Below, piece after piece: positions 1 through 7,926 of a stretch of 64,000 bases of DNA. A model generated the notes under the pieces. That model was not told the origin of the DNA. It did no database searches and saw only the letters and a list, made by a program, of their open reading frames with translations. The position numbers and the translations under genes were made by a program. Origin of the DNA: Tillandsia leiboldiana (taxonomy: Eukaryota; Streptophyta; Magnoliopsida; Poales; Bromeliaceae); the NCBI GenBank assembly GCA_029204045.2, contig JAQNDB010000323.1:1-64000 (forward strand). Reading direction: 5' to 3'. How positions within the stretch are numbered: the stretch's first letter is position 1; the number at the start of each line of letters is the position of its first letter.

Positions 1-112
1 TGGTTTTTATTTTGCACTGAGAGTGGTTTTATAAGTAATTACACCTAATTCACCCCCCTCTAGTTGTGTGATAGTACCTATTTAGCTCTTTGGGGATTCT
101 TAAAACCCAACA
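1..112 (-). mobile_element. Terminal fragment of copia-2 LTR (cut by window edge)
   Basis: Reads on the minus strand as the start of the copia-2 LTR (TGTTGG..., also at 35477 and 40341), including the Sirevirus-like stretch with CACCCCCCTCTAG near position 50. It is followed at 113-117 by ttgta, the complement of the copia-2 target duplication tacaa, so it is the same insertion site as at 35472-35476. Compared with 35477-35590 it carries several substitutions and one-base indels, which look like contig-end noise rather than age. Confidence 0.8.
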
Positions 113-159
113 TTGTAGACACTTGAAATTGGCGTCCACGCGATCCGCATTCACAATGA

Positions 160-600
160 TGCGCCGCTGCCGGAGTCCGCACGCAAAACGGAGAACGCCG
201 CCGGAGTCCGCATGCAAAACGGAGCACGATGCCAGAACCGCACGCAAGACAAAGTCCGCACGCAAAACGTGTGCACGGTGCCGGCATTCGCACGCAAAAC
301 GGTGCACGGTGCCAGAGTCCGCAGGCAAACGGAGTTCCGCACGCAAAACGGTGCAAGGTGCCGAAATTCGCACGCAAAACGGTGCACGATGCCGGAGTCC
401 GCACGCAAAACGGTGCACGGGCCGGAATCCGCATGCAAAACGGTGACACGTGCCGGGAGTACGCACGCAAAACGGAGTTCCGCATGCAAAAACGGTGCAC
501 GGTGCCGGAATCCGCATGCAAAAGGAGCACGGTGCCAGAATCCGCACGCAAAACAAACAAGTCCGCACGCAAAACGGAGCACGCCGTCGGGGACCGCGCG
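160..600 (-). repeat. 31-bp minisatellite inside the H LTR
   Basis: Tandem units of about 31 bp, on the minus strand of the type GTTTTGCGTGCGGACTCC followed by GGCACCGTGCACC. Some units lack the last 13 bp and are 18 bp long. There are about 16 units, CpG-rich. The same array is at 34985-35445 and 63385-63835. Confidence 0.85.
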
Positions 601-805
601 CAACACGGTGCAAGTAAAACACGATCCTAACACAGATAAGAGCAAGAGGGTCAATTCTAAGTCCCAGAGAACGCCCCAAACCTGTGCCAAAAATACCGTA
701 AAAACAAAGTGCGGGACCTACCTCGACTGCGCCGTGCCGCCCAACCGCTCCAGTGGAACACTTCGCGCGCTCCGCGAGGTCCACAGACGCAACCGCCGCA
801 CCCCA

Positions 806-810
806 CAAAA
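806..810. repeat. Target-site duplication of copia-1, left copy (caaaa)
   Basis: CAAAA directly precedes the LTR terminus at 811 and is repeated at 11348-11352. The uninterrupted site, with one copy, is present on the other strand near 63186-63200. Confidence 0.92.
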
Positions 811-1536
811 TGTTGGGTTATGTATAATTGGATCTAAATAGGGAAAAAAACACCTAGAGGGGGGTGAATAGATGTAAACCATAAACACTCAAAAAATCAT
901 TGCGCAATAAAACCCAATGCGGAAATAAAAATAACACGCAGATTTTTACATGGAAAAACTCCAAACCGGAGTAAAAAACACAGGACCGATTCACACGGCG
1001 AAATCCACTAGAATTAAACACTACAAGGTGATATACCGTACTCACAGACGACTCAACCTTTTCCATACGCTCCTAGTAGATCTTCTCCGCTCGCTCCGCA
1101 CGCTTCTCGAATCCACGATCAGCACCCAACGCCGAATCCACGGCGTCCAACGTCGAGTCCACGACGTCCGACCGAATCCACGGTCTTCACCCAGTAGCAC
1201 GTCTCGAATCCACGAACGTACCTCGCTCCGAATCCACGAGAGCGGTAACACCTTGAATCCACAAGGCCACGCGAGTCCACGCGCCGATTTTGGGAAAATC
1301 GTTGTTTTTGGGTGGTGATGATCCGCCGAATACTTAGATTAGAAATAGATCGGAAATACCATCTAAGTATTCATTAATTGATTCTACTCAAAATCTGAGT
1401 TTGGAAAACCTAGAATCAAATTAACAATATAGATGAAGAAACATAGAATTAAATCTAGTATTTCCTTTCTTCTCTATATGTGGATTTTCTATTTCGGTCG
1501 TATTTTTCGCGTACCCTAAAAGATGAATCATAGGGT

Positions 1537-1546
1537 CTATTTATAG
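1537..1546 (-). promoter_or_regulatory. TATA box of copia-1 LTR
   Basis: CTATAAATAG on the minus strand, 67 bp downstream of the GTCCGGAC cluster. The equivalent is at 10825-10834 in the 5' LTR, the copy expected to drive the genomic RNA, and at 34043-34052 in the duplicated copy. Confidence 0.75.
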
Positions 1547-1612
1547 ATTAGAAACCATTGGAAGAAGATAAGCATCAAAAACTAACCAATTCTGGAATTT
1601 TACAGGACGACA

Positions 1613-1831
1613 GTCCGGACTGGAATTGACGGTCCGGACTGTCTTAGCGAAACAGACTTTTTCCAGAAAAGACGACATTCGGGGTCCGGACTGTAATCCA
1701 CGGTCCGGACTGTTCATGCAATTTCAACAATTTCACGTTCGGGGTCCGGACTTAAATTTCCAAGGTCCGGACTGGAATTGCACATGAACAAACCTACGTT
1801 CGGGGTCCGGACTGAGATCTACGGTCCGGAC
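1613..1831. promoter_or_regulatory. Four pairs of GTCCGGAC palindromes upstream of the LTR TATA
   Basis: Eight perfect GTCCGGAC sites start at 1613, 1632, 1684, 1703, 1744, 1765, 1805 and 1824. Within pairs the offset is 19, 19, 21 and 19 bp; between pairs it is about 40-70 bp. One member of each pair is flanked by TTCGGG and the other by a CACG/CAAG-like context. Palindrome clusters upstream of the TATA box are a known Sirevirus feature; the regular pairing is what I read here. The 5' LTR has the same cluster at 10901-11119 with one site altered to GTCCAGAC. Confidence 0.8.
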
Positions 1832-2059
1832 TCTGAACATGTAAAATGCCCAGTTTTTTATTTTTATGCAATCAAAAATTCATCCAAGTGTTTCCACACT
1901 ATAAGAAGTATTCGGATCACCATAAATCTTTAGTTAAACGTACCTGATCCTTTTGAATTCTTCTTTCTTGAGATTGAGGTATATGATTCAAACTTCTTCA
2001 TCTTCAATCTTCAAGACTTAACCAATTTCATGAAATACGCCAACTCAAATTCCGTAACA

Positions 2060-2073
2060 ATCTCCCCCTTTGG
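2060..2073 (-). promoter_or_regulatory. Polypurine tract of copia-1
   Basis: On the minus strand CCAAAGGGGGAGAT immediately precedes the 3' LTR, the expected primer for plus-strand DNA synthesis. Related purine runs occur further upstream in the element (near 2612-2625 and 4656-4670), in keeping with the multiple PPT-like tracts reported for Sireviruses. Confidence 0.85.
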
Positions 2074-2740
2074 CGGTTTCGTGACAAAACACAAATCCAC
2101 TCAAGAAAATTCAAAAAGATATTTTTGTTGATATCACCATACAATAAAAATTTACAATGGAGATCCAAATAAAGATAAATACATGAGTTAAACTTCTAAA
2201 ATAGACTCTAGACTTAGACATCTGTAATCTCTGCAAAAAGAAATCATTCTTGACAAAAGAGATCGTTAGATACCTCAAGAATTTTCAACAATCAAAACCA
2301 AACACAGAGATAGAGTTTTTACTCATTATGACATTTGCAAATTCAGATATGTATGAAAATCATAACAAAAAATCGACATATCTTCTAAGCAATAGAAATC
2401 CAAATGTCATAGAAAGGTTAGACAACAAGCAACTTGTTAGTTATATTACATGCCCAAATAGTTAGTTGAATAGTTAGTTGAGGCATGCATCAAAACACAT
2501 ATAAAACCAAAGTTGAAAGTTGTACTTACCTTAGTTTCAGCATTGTTCTCACACAAGTATAGTCATGGTCAATCACAGAGCATTGTGCATTGTTCAAAGT
2601 TCTCCTATAGTCTCTCTCCCTTTTTGTCACAAAACTCAGCCAAAATGGAGAGAATAGTTAACAAGTTCAAGAACCAACAGTTTGAGAACTTAAAAAAAAA
2701 AAAACTTAAAAACCTGCAAAAGAAAAGATTAGCCATGAGA
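2074..2740 (-). other. Non-coding stretch between extra ORF and 3' LTR of copia-1
   Basis: AT-rich, no supportable coding region. On the minus strand it holds a plausible intron with a GTAAGT donor and a polypyrimidine-TTTTGCAG acceptor, seen most clearly in the duplicate copy at 33062-33358. Another acceptor-like TTTTGCAG lies just after the extra ORF. Its role is unknown; it would be the 3' untranslated part of the internal transcript. Confidence 0.5.
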
Positions 2741-3430
2741 TCAAGCTAAATCCGAACTGTCTGAGCTGGTATGATCTAGCTTGTTCAAAATTCCTTTCAG
2801 CATTCGTGATATTTTGGAACATTTCTTTCTCATTTGTTGTTGTTCAGCGGCAATTTGCTGGAGATCTGTCGTCAATCTCTCTTGGTCAGCAGATAGTCTT
2901 CTTTGTTCTTGATGAACGGAGGCCAATACGGTAGCTTCTGGAGTGTTTCTCCTTGAAGTCGATGGACGAGGTGGAGAAGCAGATGATGCATGCTGTTCTT
3001 CATCCCATGGGGATTCTCTAGGTACTGAGTGTGCTCTAGAAAATGATTCAGTGATTTGAATTCCACTTCCCTTGACATTTTCCCGTCTAGTATAATGTTT
3101 GGACGTCGACGTAGACTTCTTGAGCTTTTTGTTCTTGAAATACAATCTGTCTTCCTTATCAATATTTTTCTGTGCTTGTCTTCCAATTTCTTTCCAATCT
3201 TCTTCATCAGCAATATCCGGAGCCTTTGAGGTTCCAGCTTGGCCTTTCCCCTTTGATGCAGTAGGAGCAGTTGCTTCTACCACAAGCTCATCCGAGTCTA
3301 TGGACTCGGTTTCTGACTCTGTCTCCGAGTCATCCTTTGCTTTCTTTGCCTTCTTTGTTCTCTTAGGCTACTTTGTGGTTCGAGCGTGGACCATTGCAAC
3401 TAGCAGAAAGATGATCCATGCAAACTCCAT
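2741..3430 (-). pseudogene. Extra ORF of copia-1 in env-like position, interrupted by one stop
   Basis: A reading frame of about 228 residues on the same strand as gag-pol, downstream of pol. The first 16-18 residues are hydrophobic (MEFAWIIFLLVAMVHA), like a signal peptide or membrane anchor. An in-frame TAG at 3370-3368 is codon 21. The rest is hydrophilic: a Lys-rich and Ser/Glu/Asp-rich stretch, a Ser/Pro-rich middle, and a Gln/Glu/Arg-rich C-terminal region with coiled-coil character. The start ATG lies 2 nt after a splice-acceptor-like TTTCAG. In Sireviruses this position often holds an env-like ORF; I see no conserved domain and assign no function. The duplicate copy at 32160-32846 has the same TAG plus two one-base differences. 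An alternative is translation from a later start without the hydrophobic leader. Confidence 0.6.
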
Positions 3431-3432
3431 TG

Positions 3433-3841
3433 CTGAAAGTGCTTAAGAGAGAAGTGTCATGTGAAGACCAACTCAAGAACACGAAAAATTGTTAATTTTC
3501 AAAAATTTGAAAAATTGTACCCAAACAATCATAATTGTGTAGAGAGACTAGGGATCAAATTAGTTTTGCAAAAGAAATTTTAAAAATAGATCAATTCCAT
3601 GATTTTCAAAAATTCTAAAAAATATGCCCTAAAACCGAATTTTTAGAAATCGAAGGCCAAAAATCCGTTTATCCTGAGAAAACCTAGCATAGAATCAAAA
3701 CTAATGTTCCCAGAGTTCTTATTTCAAAAGAAGTTTGATCAAAAACCATCCAAAAACGAAAAAGATAGGAGATTTTCATCACGTTTTGAGCAAAAATATG
3801 AAAAACTGTGAAAAATTGAGATTTTGATCAAGATAACTTAC
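3433..3841 (-). other. Probable 5'-UTR intron of the copia-1 extra ORF
   Basis: On the minus strand a donor CAAA|GTAAGT at 3841 and an acceptor with a pyrimidine-rich approach ending CTTTCAG at 3433 bound a 409-bp AT-rich segment, ending 2 nt before the ORF start. U/A-rich content and length suit a plant leader intron. Prediction only; no transcript seen. Confidence 0.5.
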
Positions 3842-3960
3842 TTTGAAGTGAAGAGAATGAGTTTAGAGGGCTCCAAGATTCTTGCTTTTTAGAGAGAGAA
3901 AGTTAGGAGATTTAGAAACGAAAACTTGTGATGAAATAAAATCAAAAACCACTTCGTTTC

Positions 3961-4067
3961 ATATAAACCCTTGCCGCGGTCCGGACTGCCCGAAGAATGC
4001 AGTCCGGATCGACTACCCGCAGGATTTTCCTGCGTTCGGGGTCCGGATCGGCTTGTCCAGTCCGGAC
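3961..4067 (-). promoter_or_regulatory. Internal promoter of copia-1: TATA box and paired TCCGGA palindromes
   Basis: A TATA-like TTTATATGA (complement of 3960-3968) lies about 120 bp before the predicted splice donor. Upstream of it are four palindrome sites starting at 3979, 4002, 4041 and 4060: two full GTCCGGAC and two in the variant form with one end base changed. They form pairs 23 and 19 bp apart and share the CCCCGAACG flank seen in the LTR. The layout therefore repeats the LTR promoter in the interior of the element. Confidence 0.6.
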
Positions 4068-4404
4068 CGGCTCCAAACTTTTTCTTCAGAAAAATTCAGA
4101 AAAATTCCAGAGAATCTAGAAAAAGATTGTAAGCACTTTTGTGTATCAACTTTAAATGAAAATCATCGTTTCATACAACAAGAAATAGATTATGTCAAAT
4201 CTATCAATAACATCCAACAAATGAAACGAAAATTTATAAAAATTAAATCCCTTAAAGTTGAACAACTTCAATCACATCTAACATGATCTTATGAGTAATG
4301 CCTTTATCAAATCATCAATTTGGTAAAGAAAATGAAATAGCAAGATCAATAGATGTCTGAAATCCCAGATAAGTTAGATAATATATCTAGTCAATTTATT
4401 GTAA
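4068..4404 (-). other. AT-rich non-coding stretch of copia-1
   Basis: No coding region or repeat that I can support; it separates the internal promoter from the conserved block. A short plus-strand frame overlaps it but has no family resemblance. Confidence 0.5.
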
Positions 4405-4645
4405 GGAGTGGCTCTTTGAGCATCTTTCAATAAAAATCCCACCTTATACCAACCTTGGAATTTGACAGAGTCAAGTATTCTAAAAAGCATTTTATCTAGA
4501 CAACTTGAAAAACCATGCTTTGTATGCATGTGGTAGCTGCACACAGTACTCGGACGACCGGGGTGGTAGCTCTTTCCTCCATGTGGTGGTAGTTTTCACA
4601 CTCCTCATTGGGATGTAACTCTTTCCACATCTTTTGAGCATAACA
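4405..4645 (-). other. Conserved non-coding block shared by copia-1 and copia-2
   Basis: Blocks here recur in the same order at 37541-37792 in the otherwise diverged copia-2. They include GTGGCTCTTTGAGCATC, CCCACCTTATACCAACC, CGGACGACCGGGGTGG, CATGTGGTGGTAGTTTTCAC and GATGTAACTCTTTCCACATC. The duplicate of this copy is at 30950-31190. Several CTACCAC/GTGGTAG repeats could pair. Position: between pol and the internal promoter. Confidence 0.75.
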
Positions 4646-5003
4646 CTTTTTCTTTGACTCCCCCTCAATTGGCTATCAATTATTTAAAATATAAAGTATT
4701 CAACCAAAAATTGATCTCGATTTCATACTCGACAAAATAGTCAAATAAGATAAAAACTATACCAAGAGATCATTGAGAGAGAAATTGACTTTGATCAAAA
4801 CAAAGATGATTTAATTGACATAAATGATCATTGCATCAAATGAATTATTATGATATCCAAAGCATAATAAATTTCTAAATAGACGAAAAGATGCTATTAA
4901 AGTCAATAATACACATGCTCAATTAATGTTCTATGTCTAACCATAGATAAAGAACAAAAACACAAAAACAAAACCTAACCTAAGGATTGGTTTCAAAAAG
5001 AAA
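4646..5003 (-). other. Non-coding spacer downstream of copia-1 pol
   Basis: AT-rich, with a PPT-like purine run on the minus strand (complement of 4656-4670). No gene seen. Confidence 0.5.
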
Positions 5004-6914
5004 TTACTTCAAGGAAAGCATTCTAATTGCCTTTCGCAAATGAATAAAACGTTTTTGATCCAAAGGTTTTGTTAAAATGTCAGCTAATTGATCTTCAGTT
5101 GAAATATATGAAAGTTGAAGAATATTTGATTCAACTAGCTCTCTAAGAAAATGATATCTAAGTTCAATGTGTTTTGTTCTAGAGTGCAACACAGGGTTTT
5201 TGGAAATGTTTATAGCACTGGTGTTGTCACAGAGAATTGTTACCGAAGTTGCTGAAATTCGGAAGTCGCTCAACACACTCTTCATCCAAATGAGTTGGGT
5301 TGAACAACTACCCGCTGAGATATATTCCGCTTCGGCAGTCGAGAGTGCAATGCAGTTTTGCTTTTTACTATGCCACGCAACAAGGCAATGGCCAAGATAA
5401 AAACATGCACCACTCGTACTTTTCCGATCATCCACAGATCCTGCCCAATCGGCATCTGAATATCCAACAATATCTAGACTTGTTCCCATAGGATACCAAA
5501 TTCCGAACTTTATGGTTCCTTTGATGTACCGGATGATCCGTTTCACCGCTTTCAGGTGAACCTCCTTTGGTGCTGATTGATATCTCGCGCAAATCCCAAC
5601 ACTAAAGGATATGTCCAGGCGACTAGCCGTGAGGTAAAGTAGACTTCCAATCATGCTGCGATAAAGTTTCTCGTCTATATTCTCACTGAGAGATTCACTT
5701 CCTAATCCCTTATTGCTAGTTCCTATTGGAGTCAGAAAATCTTTAGAATTTTCTAAACCAAACTTTTTGACCAACTCCATTGCATACTTGGATTGACACA
5801 GATGGATGCCATCGTCACTTTGTTTCACTTGCAATCCAAGAAAATATGTCAGTTCGCCCATCATGGACATCTCAAATTCGCTTTCCATGGTTTCAGCAAA
5901 TTTAGAAGCATCATTATTTCTTGTTGCACCAAATACGATGTCATCGACATAGATTTGTGCTACAATGAAGTTATTTTGATAATTCTTCACAAAGAGAGTC
6001 CTATCTGCTCCCTCTCGAGTATAGCCCTTCTCCAAAAGGTGCTTCGTTAACCTTTCGTACCATGCTCGCGGTGGTTGTTTTAGACTGTAAAGAGCCTTTT
6101 TCAAACGAAAAACATGGTTAGGTAGTTTAAGGTCTACAAAACCTTTCGGTTGAGCCACATAAACTTCCTCATTTAAAAACCCATTTGAAAATGCGCTCTT
6201 AACGTCCATTTGAAAGAGTTTTATTTTAAAATGACAAGCAATTGCAAATAGGATACGAATAGACTCGAGTCTAGCTACAGGGGCGAAAGTTTCATCAAAG
6301 TCTATACCTTCTATTTGAGAGTAGCCTTGAGCAACTAAACGTGCTTTGTTCCTTATGATGGTACCATCCTCATTTTTCTTGTTCTTGAAAATCCATTTAG
6401 TACTAATCACATTGTGTTGCTTCGGAGGTGTCGTTAATTCCCAGACTTTGTTCCGTTCAAACTGATGGAGCTCTTCCTGCATTGCTTCAATCCAGTAGTC
6501 ATCCTGAAAAGCTTCATCGACGTTCTTTGGTTCGATTAAGGAAACGTAACAAGCGAATCCACGAACCAACTGTCTCCGAGTCCTGACTCCTTCTTGTGGG
6601 TCTCCAATAATATTAGATTCCGGATGATCCTTGGAGATGCGTAACGTTTGAGGTAACGGAGTACTCGGAGGTACATGAGATGATTCCTGCACATCAGATA
6701 AACTTGAAGAACCATTAGATGTATCATCATTATTGGAAGAATTGTTATGAGAAGATGCATTTGCAGGAGTATCATCATCAAGAGAGATATCAGGGGTAGA
6801 TTTATAAGATGTAAAGTGAAAAGCTTCATCTACTTTAACATTTAGAGATTCTACAATTGTTTTAGATTCTAAGTTAAATACCCGATATGCTCTACTGTTT
6901 GTAGAATAACCCAT
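5004..6914 (-). CDS. Copia-1 Pol, reverse transcriptase and RNase H part
   Basis: 636 residues in frame. An N-terminal linker rich in Ser/Asn is followed by the Ty1/copia reverse transcriptase, recognisable by WIFKNKKNEDG, ARLVAQGYSQ, the FAPVARLESIR block and FQMDVKSAF. The catalytic YVDD box is followed by IVFG at about residue 320. RNase H follows with the motif YSDADWAGS, DRKSTSG and the conserved C-terminal ADILTKPL. It would copy element RNA into DNA in virus-like particles. This frame overlaps the integrase frame at 6869-6914: a one-base change in a T-run near 6940 separates the two, whereas the family has one continuous Pol. The first ATG is therefore not a true start. The 5004-5095 end is repeated at 30494-30590. 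Confidence 0.92.
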   Translation of the reverse strand: MGYSTNSRAYRVFNLESKTIVESLNVKVDEAFHFTSYKSTPDISLDDDTPANASSHNNSSNNDDTSNGSSSLSDVQESSHVPPSTPLPQTLRISKDHPESNIIGDPQEGVRTRRQLVRGFACYVSLIEPKNVDEAFQDDYWIEAMQEELHQFERNKVWELTTPPKQHNVISTKWIFKNKKNEDGTIIRNKARLVAQGYSQIEGIDFDETFAPVARLESIRILFAIACHFKIKLFQMDVKSAFSNGFLNEEVYVAQPKGFVDLKLPNHVFRLKKALYSLKQPPRAWYERLTKHLLEKGYTREGADRTLFVKNYQNNFIVAQIYVDDIVFGATRNNDASKFAETMESEFEMSMMGELTYFLGLQVKQSDDGIHLCQSKYAMELVKKFGLENSKDFLTPIGTSNKGLGSESLSENIDEKLYRSMIGSLLYLTASRLDISFSVGICARYQSAPKEVHLKAVKRIIRYIKGTIKFGIWYPMGTSLDIVGYSDADWAGSVDDRKSTSGACFYLGHCLVAWHSKKQNCIALSTAEAEYISAGSCSTQLIWMKSVLSDFRISATSVTILCDNTSAINISKNPVLHSRTKHIELRYHFLRELVESNILQLSYISTEDQLADILTKPLDQKRFIHLRKAIRMLSLK

Positions 6915-7897
6915 AAAAATCCCTTGGTCACTTCGAGAGTCAAATTTTCAAGATTTTCGCGGTCACGTAAAATGTAACACCGACTCCCAAAGATACGAAA
7001 ATATTTGATGTTTGGTTTTCTACAAAACCATAGTTCATATGGTGTATTTAAAGTTCCCGAGCGCAAATAGACTCGATTAATAACATAGACTGCAGTGTTC
7101 ACAGCTTCAGCCCAAAAATATAACGGTAAATTCCGGCTATGAAGCATAACACGTGCCATCTCTTGTACAACCCTGTTTTTGCGCTCGACTACACCATTCT
7201 GTTGAGGTGTATAGGGCGCTGAGAATTCATGTTTATTGCCATTGGAAGTGCAAAAATCAATGAATTTAGAATTTATGAATTCTCCACCTCTATCACTTCT
7301 AACACGAATGATCTTTTCATTCTTTTCAATCATAATACGATGGCAAATCTCGTGAAAAGAATCAAAAGTATCAGCTTTCTCTTTTAAAAATGCTACCCAT
7401 GAGTATCTAGAGAAATCATCAACCAATAAAAAAATATACCATTTACCTCCCAAAGATGGTTGACGTGTTGGCCCCATTAAATCCATGTGCAATAGTTCCA
7501 AAGGTCGTTTAGTACCAACGTGGTTCAAGTTCTTGTGTGCAGTCCTGGATTGTTTTCCCTTTTGGCAACCACCACACACAATGTTTTGTTTAAGTGAAAG
7601 TTTTGGAACCCCCTTGACCACGTCTTTGTTTGAAATTCTAGCAAGTTCCCTAAAATTTATGTGACCTAGCCTTTCATGCCAAAGTGTTTCATTATTCAAA
7701 GAGGCTAAGTTACAGTTTTCAGAAATTTTATTGGGAACAACATAACAATTGTTTTCAGATCTAACCCCCTTTAAAAAGAAAACATGGTCCTTATCAGTTA
7801 CAACACATTCAACAGATGAAAAATTAACTGAAAAACCATTGTCACAAAGTTGACTGATACTTATGAGGTTAGTCTTAAGGCCTTCAACAAATAACAC
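6869..7897 (-). CDS. Copia-1 Pol, integrase part
   Basis: About 340 residues. It begins in the pre-integrase region (NLISISQLCDNGF). The HHCC zinc-binding part shows HERLGHINF and CGGCQKGKQ at about residues 90-135. The integrase core has the first Asp in LLHMDLMGP, the second in RSDRGGEF and the Glu in QQNGVVERKNR. It would join the element DNA to the host genome. Upstream, only about ten codons separate it from the end of the gag-protease frame, so part of the aspartic protease that should lie between is missing. The 3' end runs into a frameshift before reverse transcriptase. Confidence 0.9.
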   Translation of the reverse strand: MLFVEGLKTNLISISQLCDNGFSVNFSSVECVVTDKDHVFFLKGVRSENNCYVVPNKISENCNLASLNNETLWHERLGHINFRELARISNKDVVKGVPKLSLKQNIVCGGCQKGKQSRTAHKNLNHVGTKRPLELLHMDLMGPTRQPSLGGKWYIFLLVDDFSRYSWVAFLKEKADTFDSFHEICHRIMIEKNEKIIRVRSDRGGEFINSKFIDFCTSNGNKHEFSAPYTPQQNGVVERKNRVVQEMARVMLHSRNLPLYFWAEAVNTAVYVINRVYLRSGTLNTPYELWFCRKPNIKYFRIFGSRCYILRDRENLENLTLEVTKGFLWVILQTVEHIGYLT

Positions 7898-7926
7898 ATT
7901 ATTCAGAATCGGGCCATCTGGAATAG

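Larger units (their letters stand above)
113..810 (-). mobile_element. Part of gypsy-H 5' LTR carrying a 31-bp minisatellite
   Basis: This is the LTR segment that lies between the copia-1 and copia-2 insertion points. The same sequence appears at 34785-35476 (plus strand, same locus) and at 63190-63875 (the other LTR of H). It has no coding function that I can support. About 600-800 is unique LTR sequence; 160-600 is the minisatellite. Relative to 34785-35476 it has many single-base gains and losses. Confidence 0.75.
811..2059 (-). repeat. Copia-1 3' LTR
   Basis: Begins TGTTGGGTTATG on the plus strand and ends CCGTAACA; on the minus strand it is TGTTACGG...ACCCAACA. It differs from 10093-11347 by a small number of substitutions plus one-base deletions mostly before position 1500. 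It matches 33530-34784 even more closely, including shared variants, which indicates the same LTR seen twice. Confidence 0.92.

Noticed and set aside
160..600. CRISPR-like array
   Set aside because: Units are contiguous with no unique spacers; it is a minisatellite in a plant LTR.
3882..4286. 134-codon plus-strand frame inside copia-1 (also 31303-31707 on minus)
   Set aside because: It lies antisense to the internal promoter and leader, and its codons include the palindromes. No family resemblance; it is present in both copies only because the DNA is the same.
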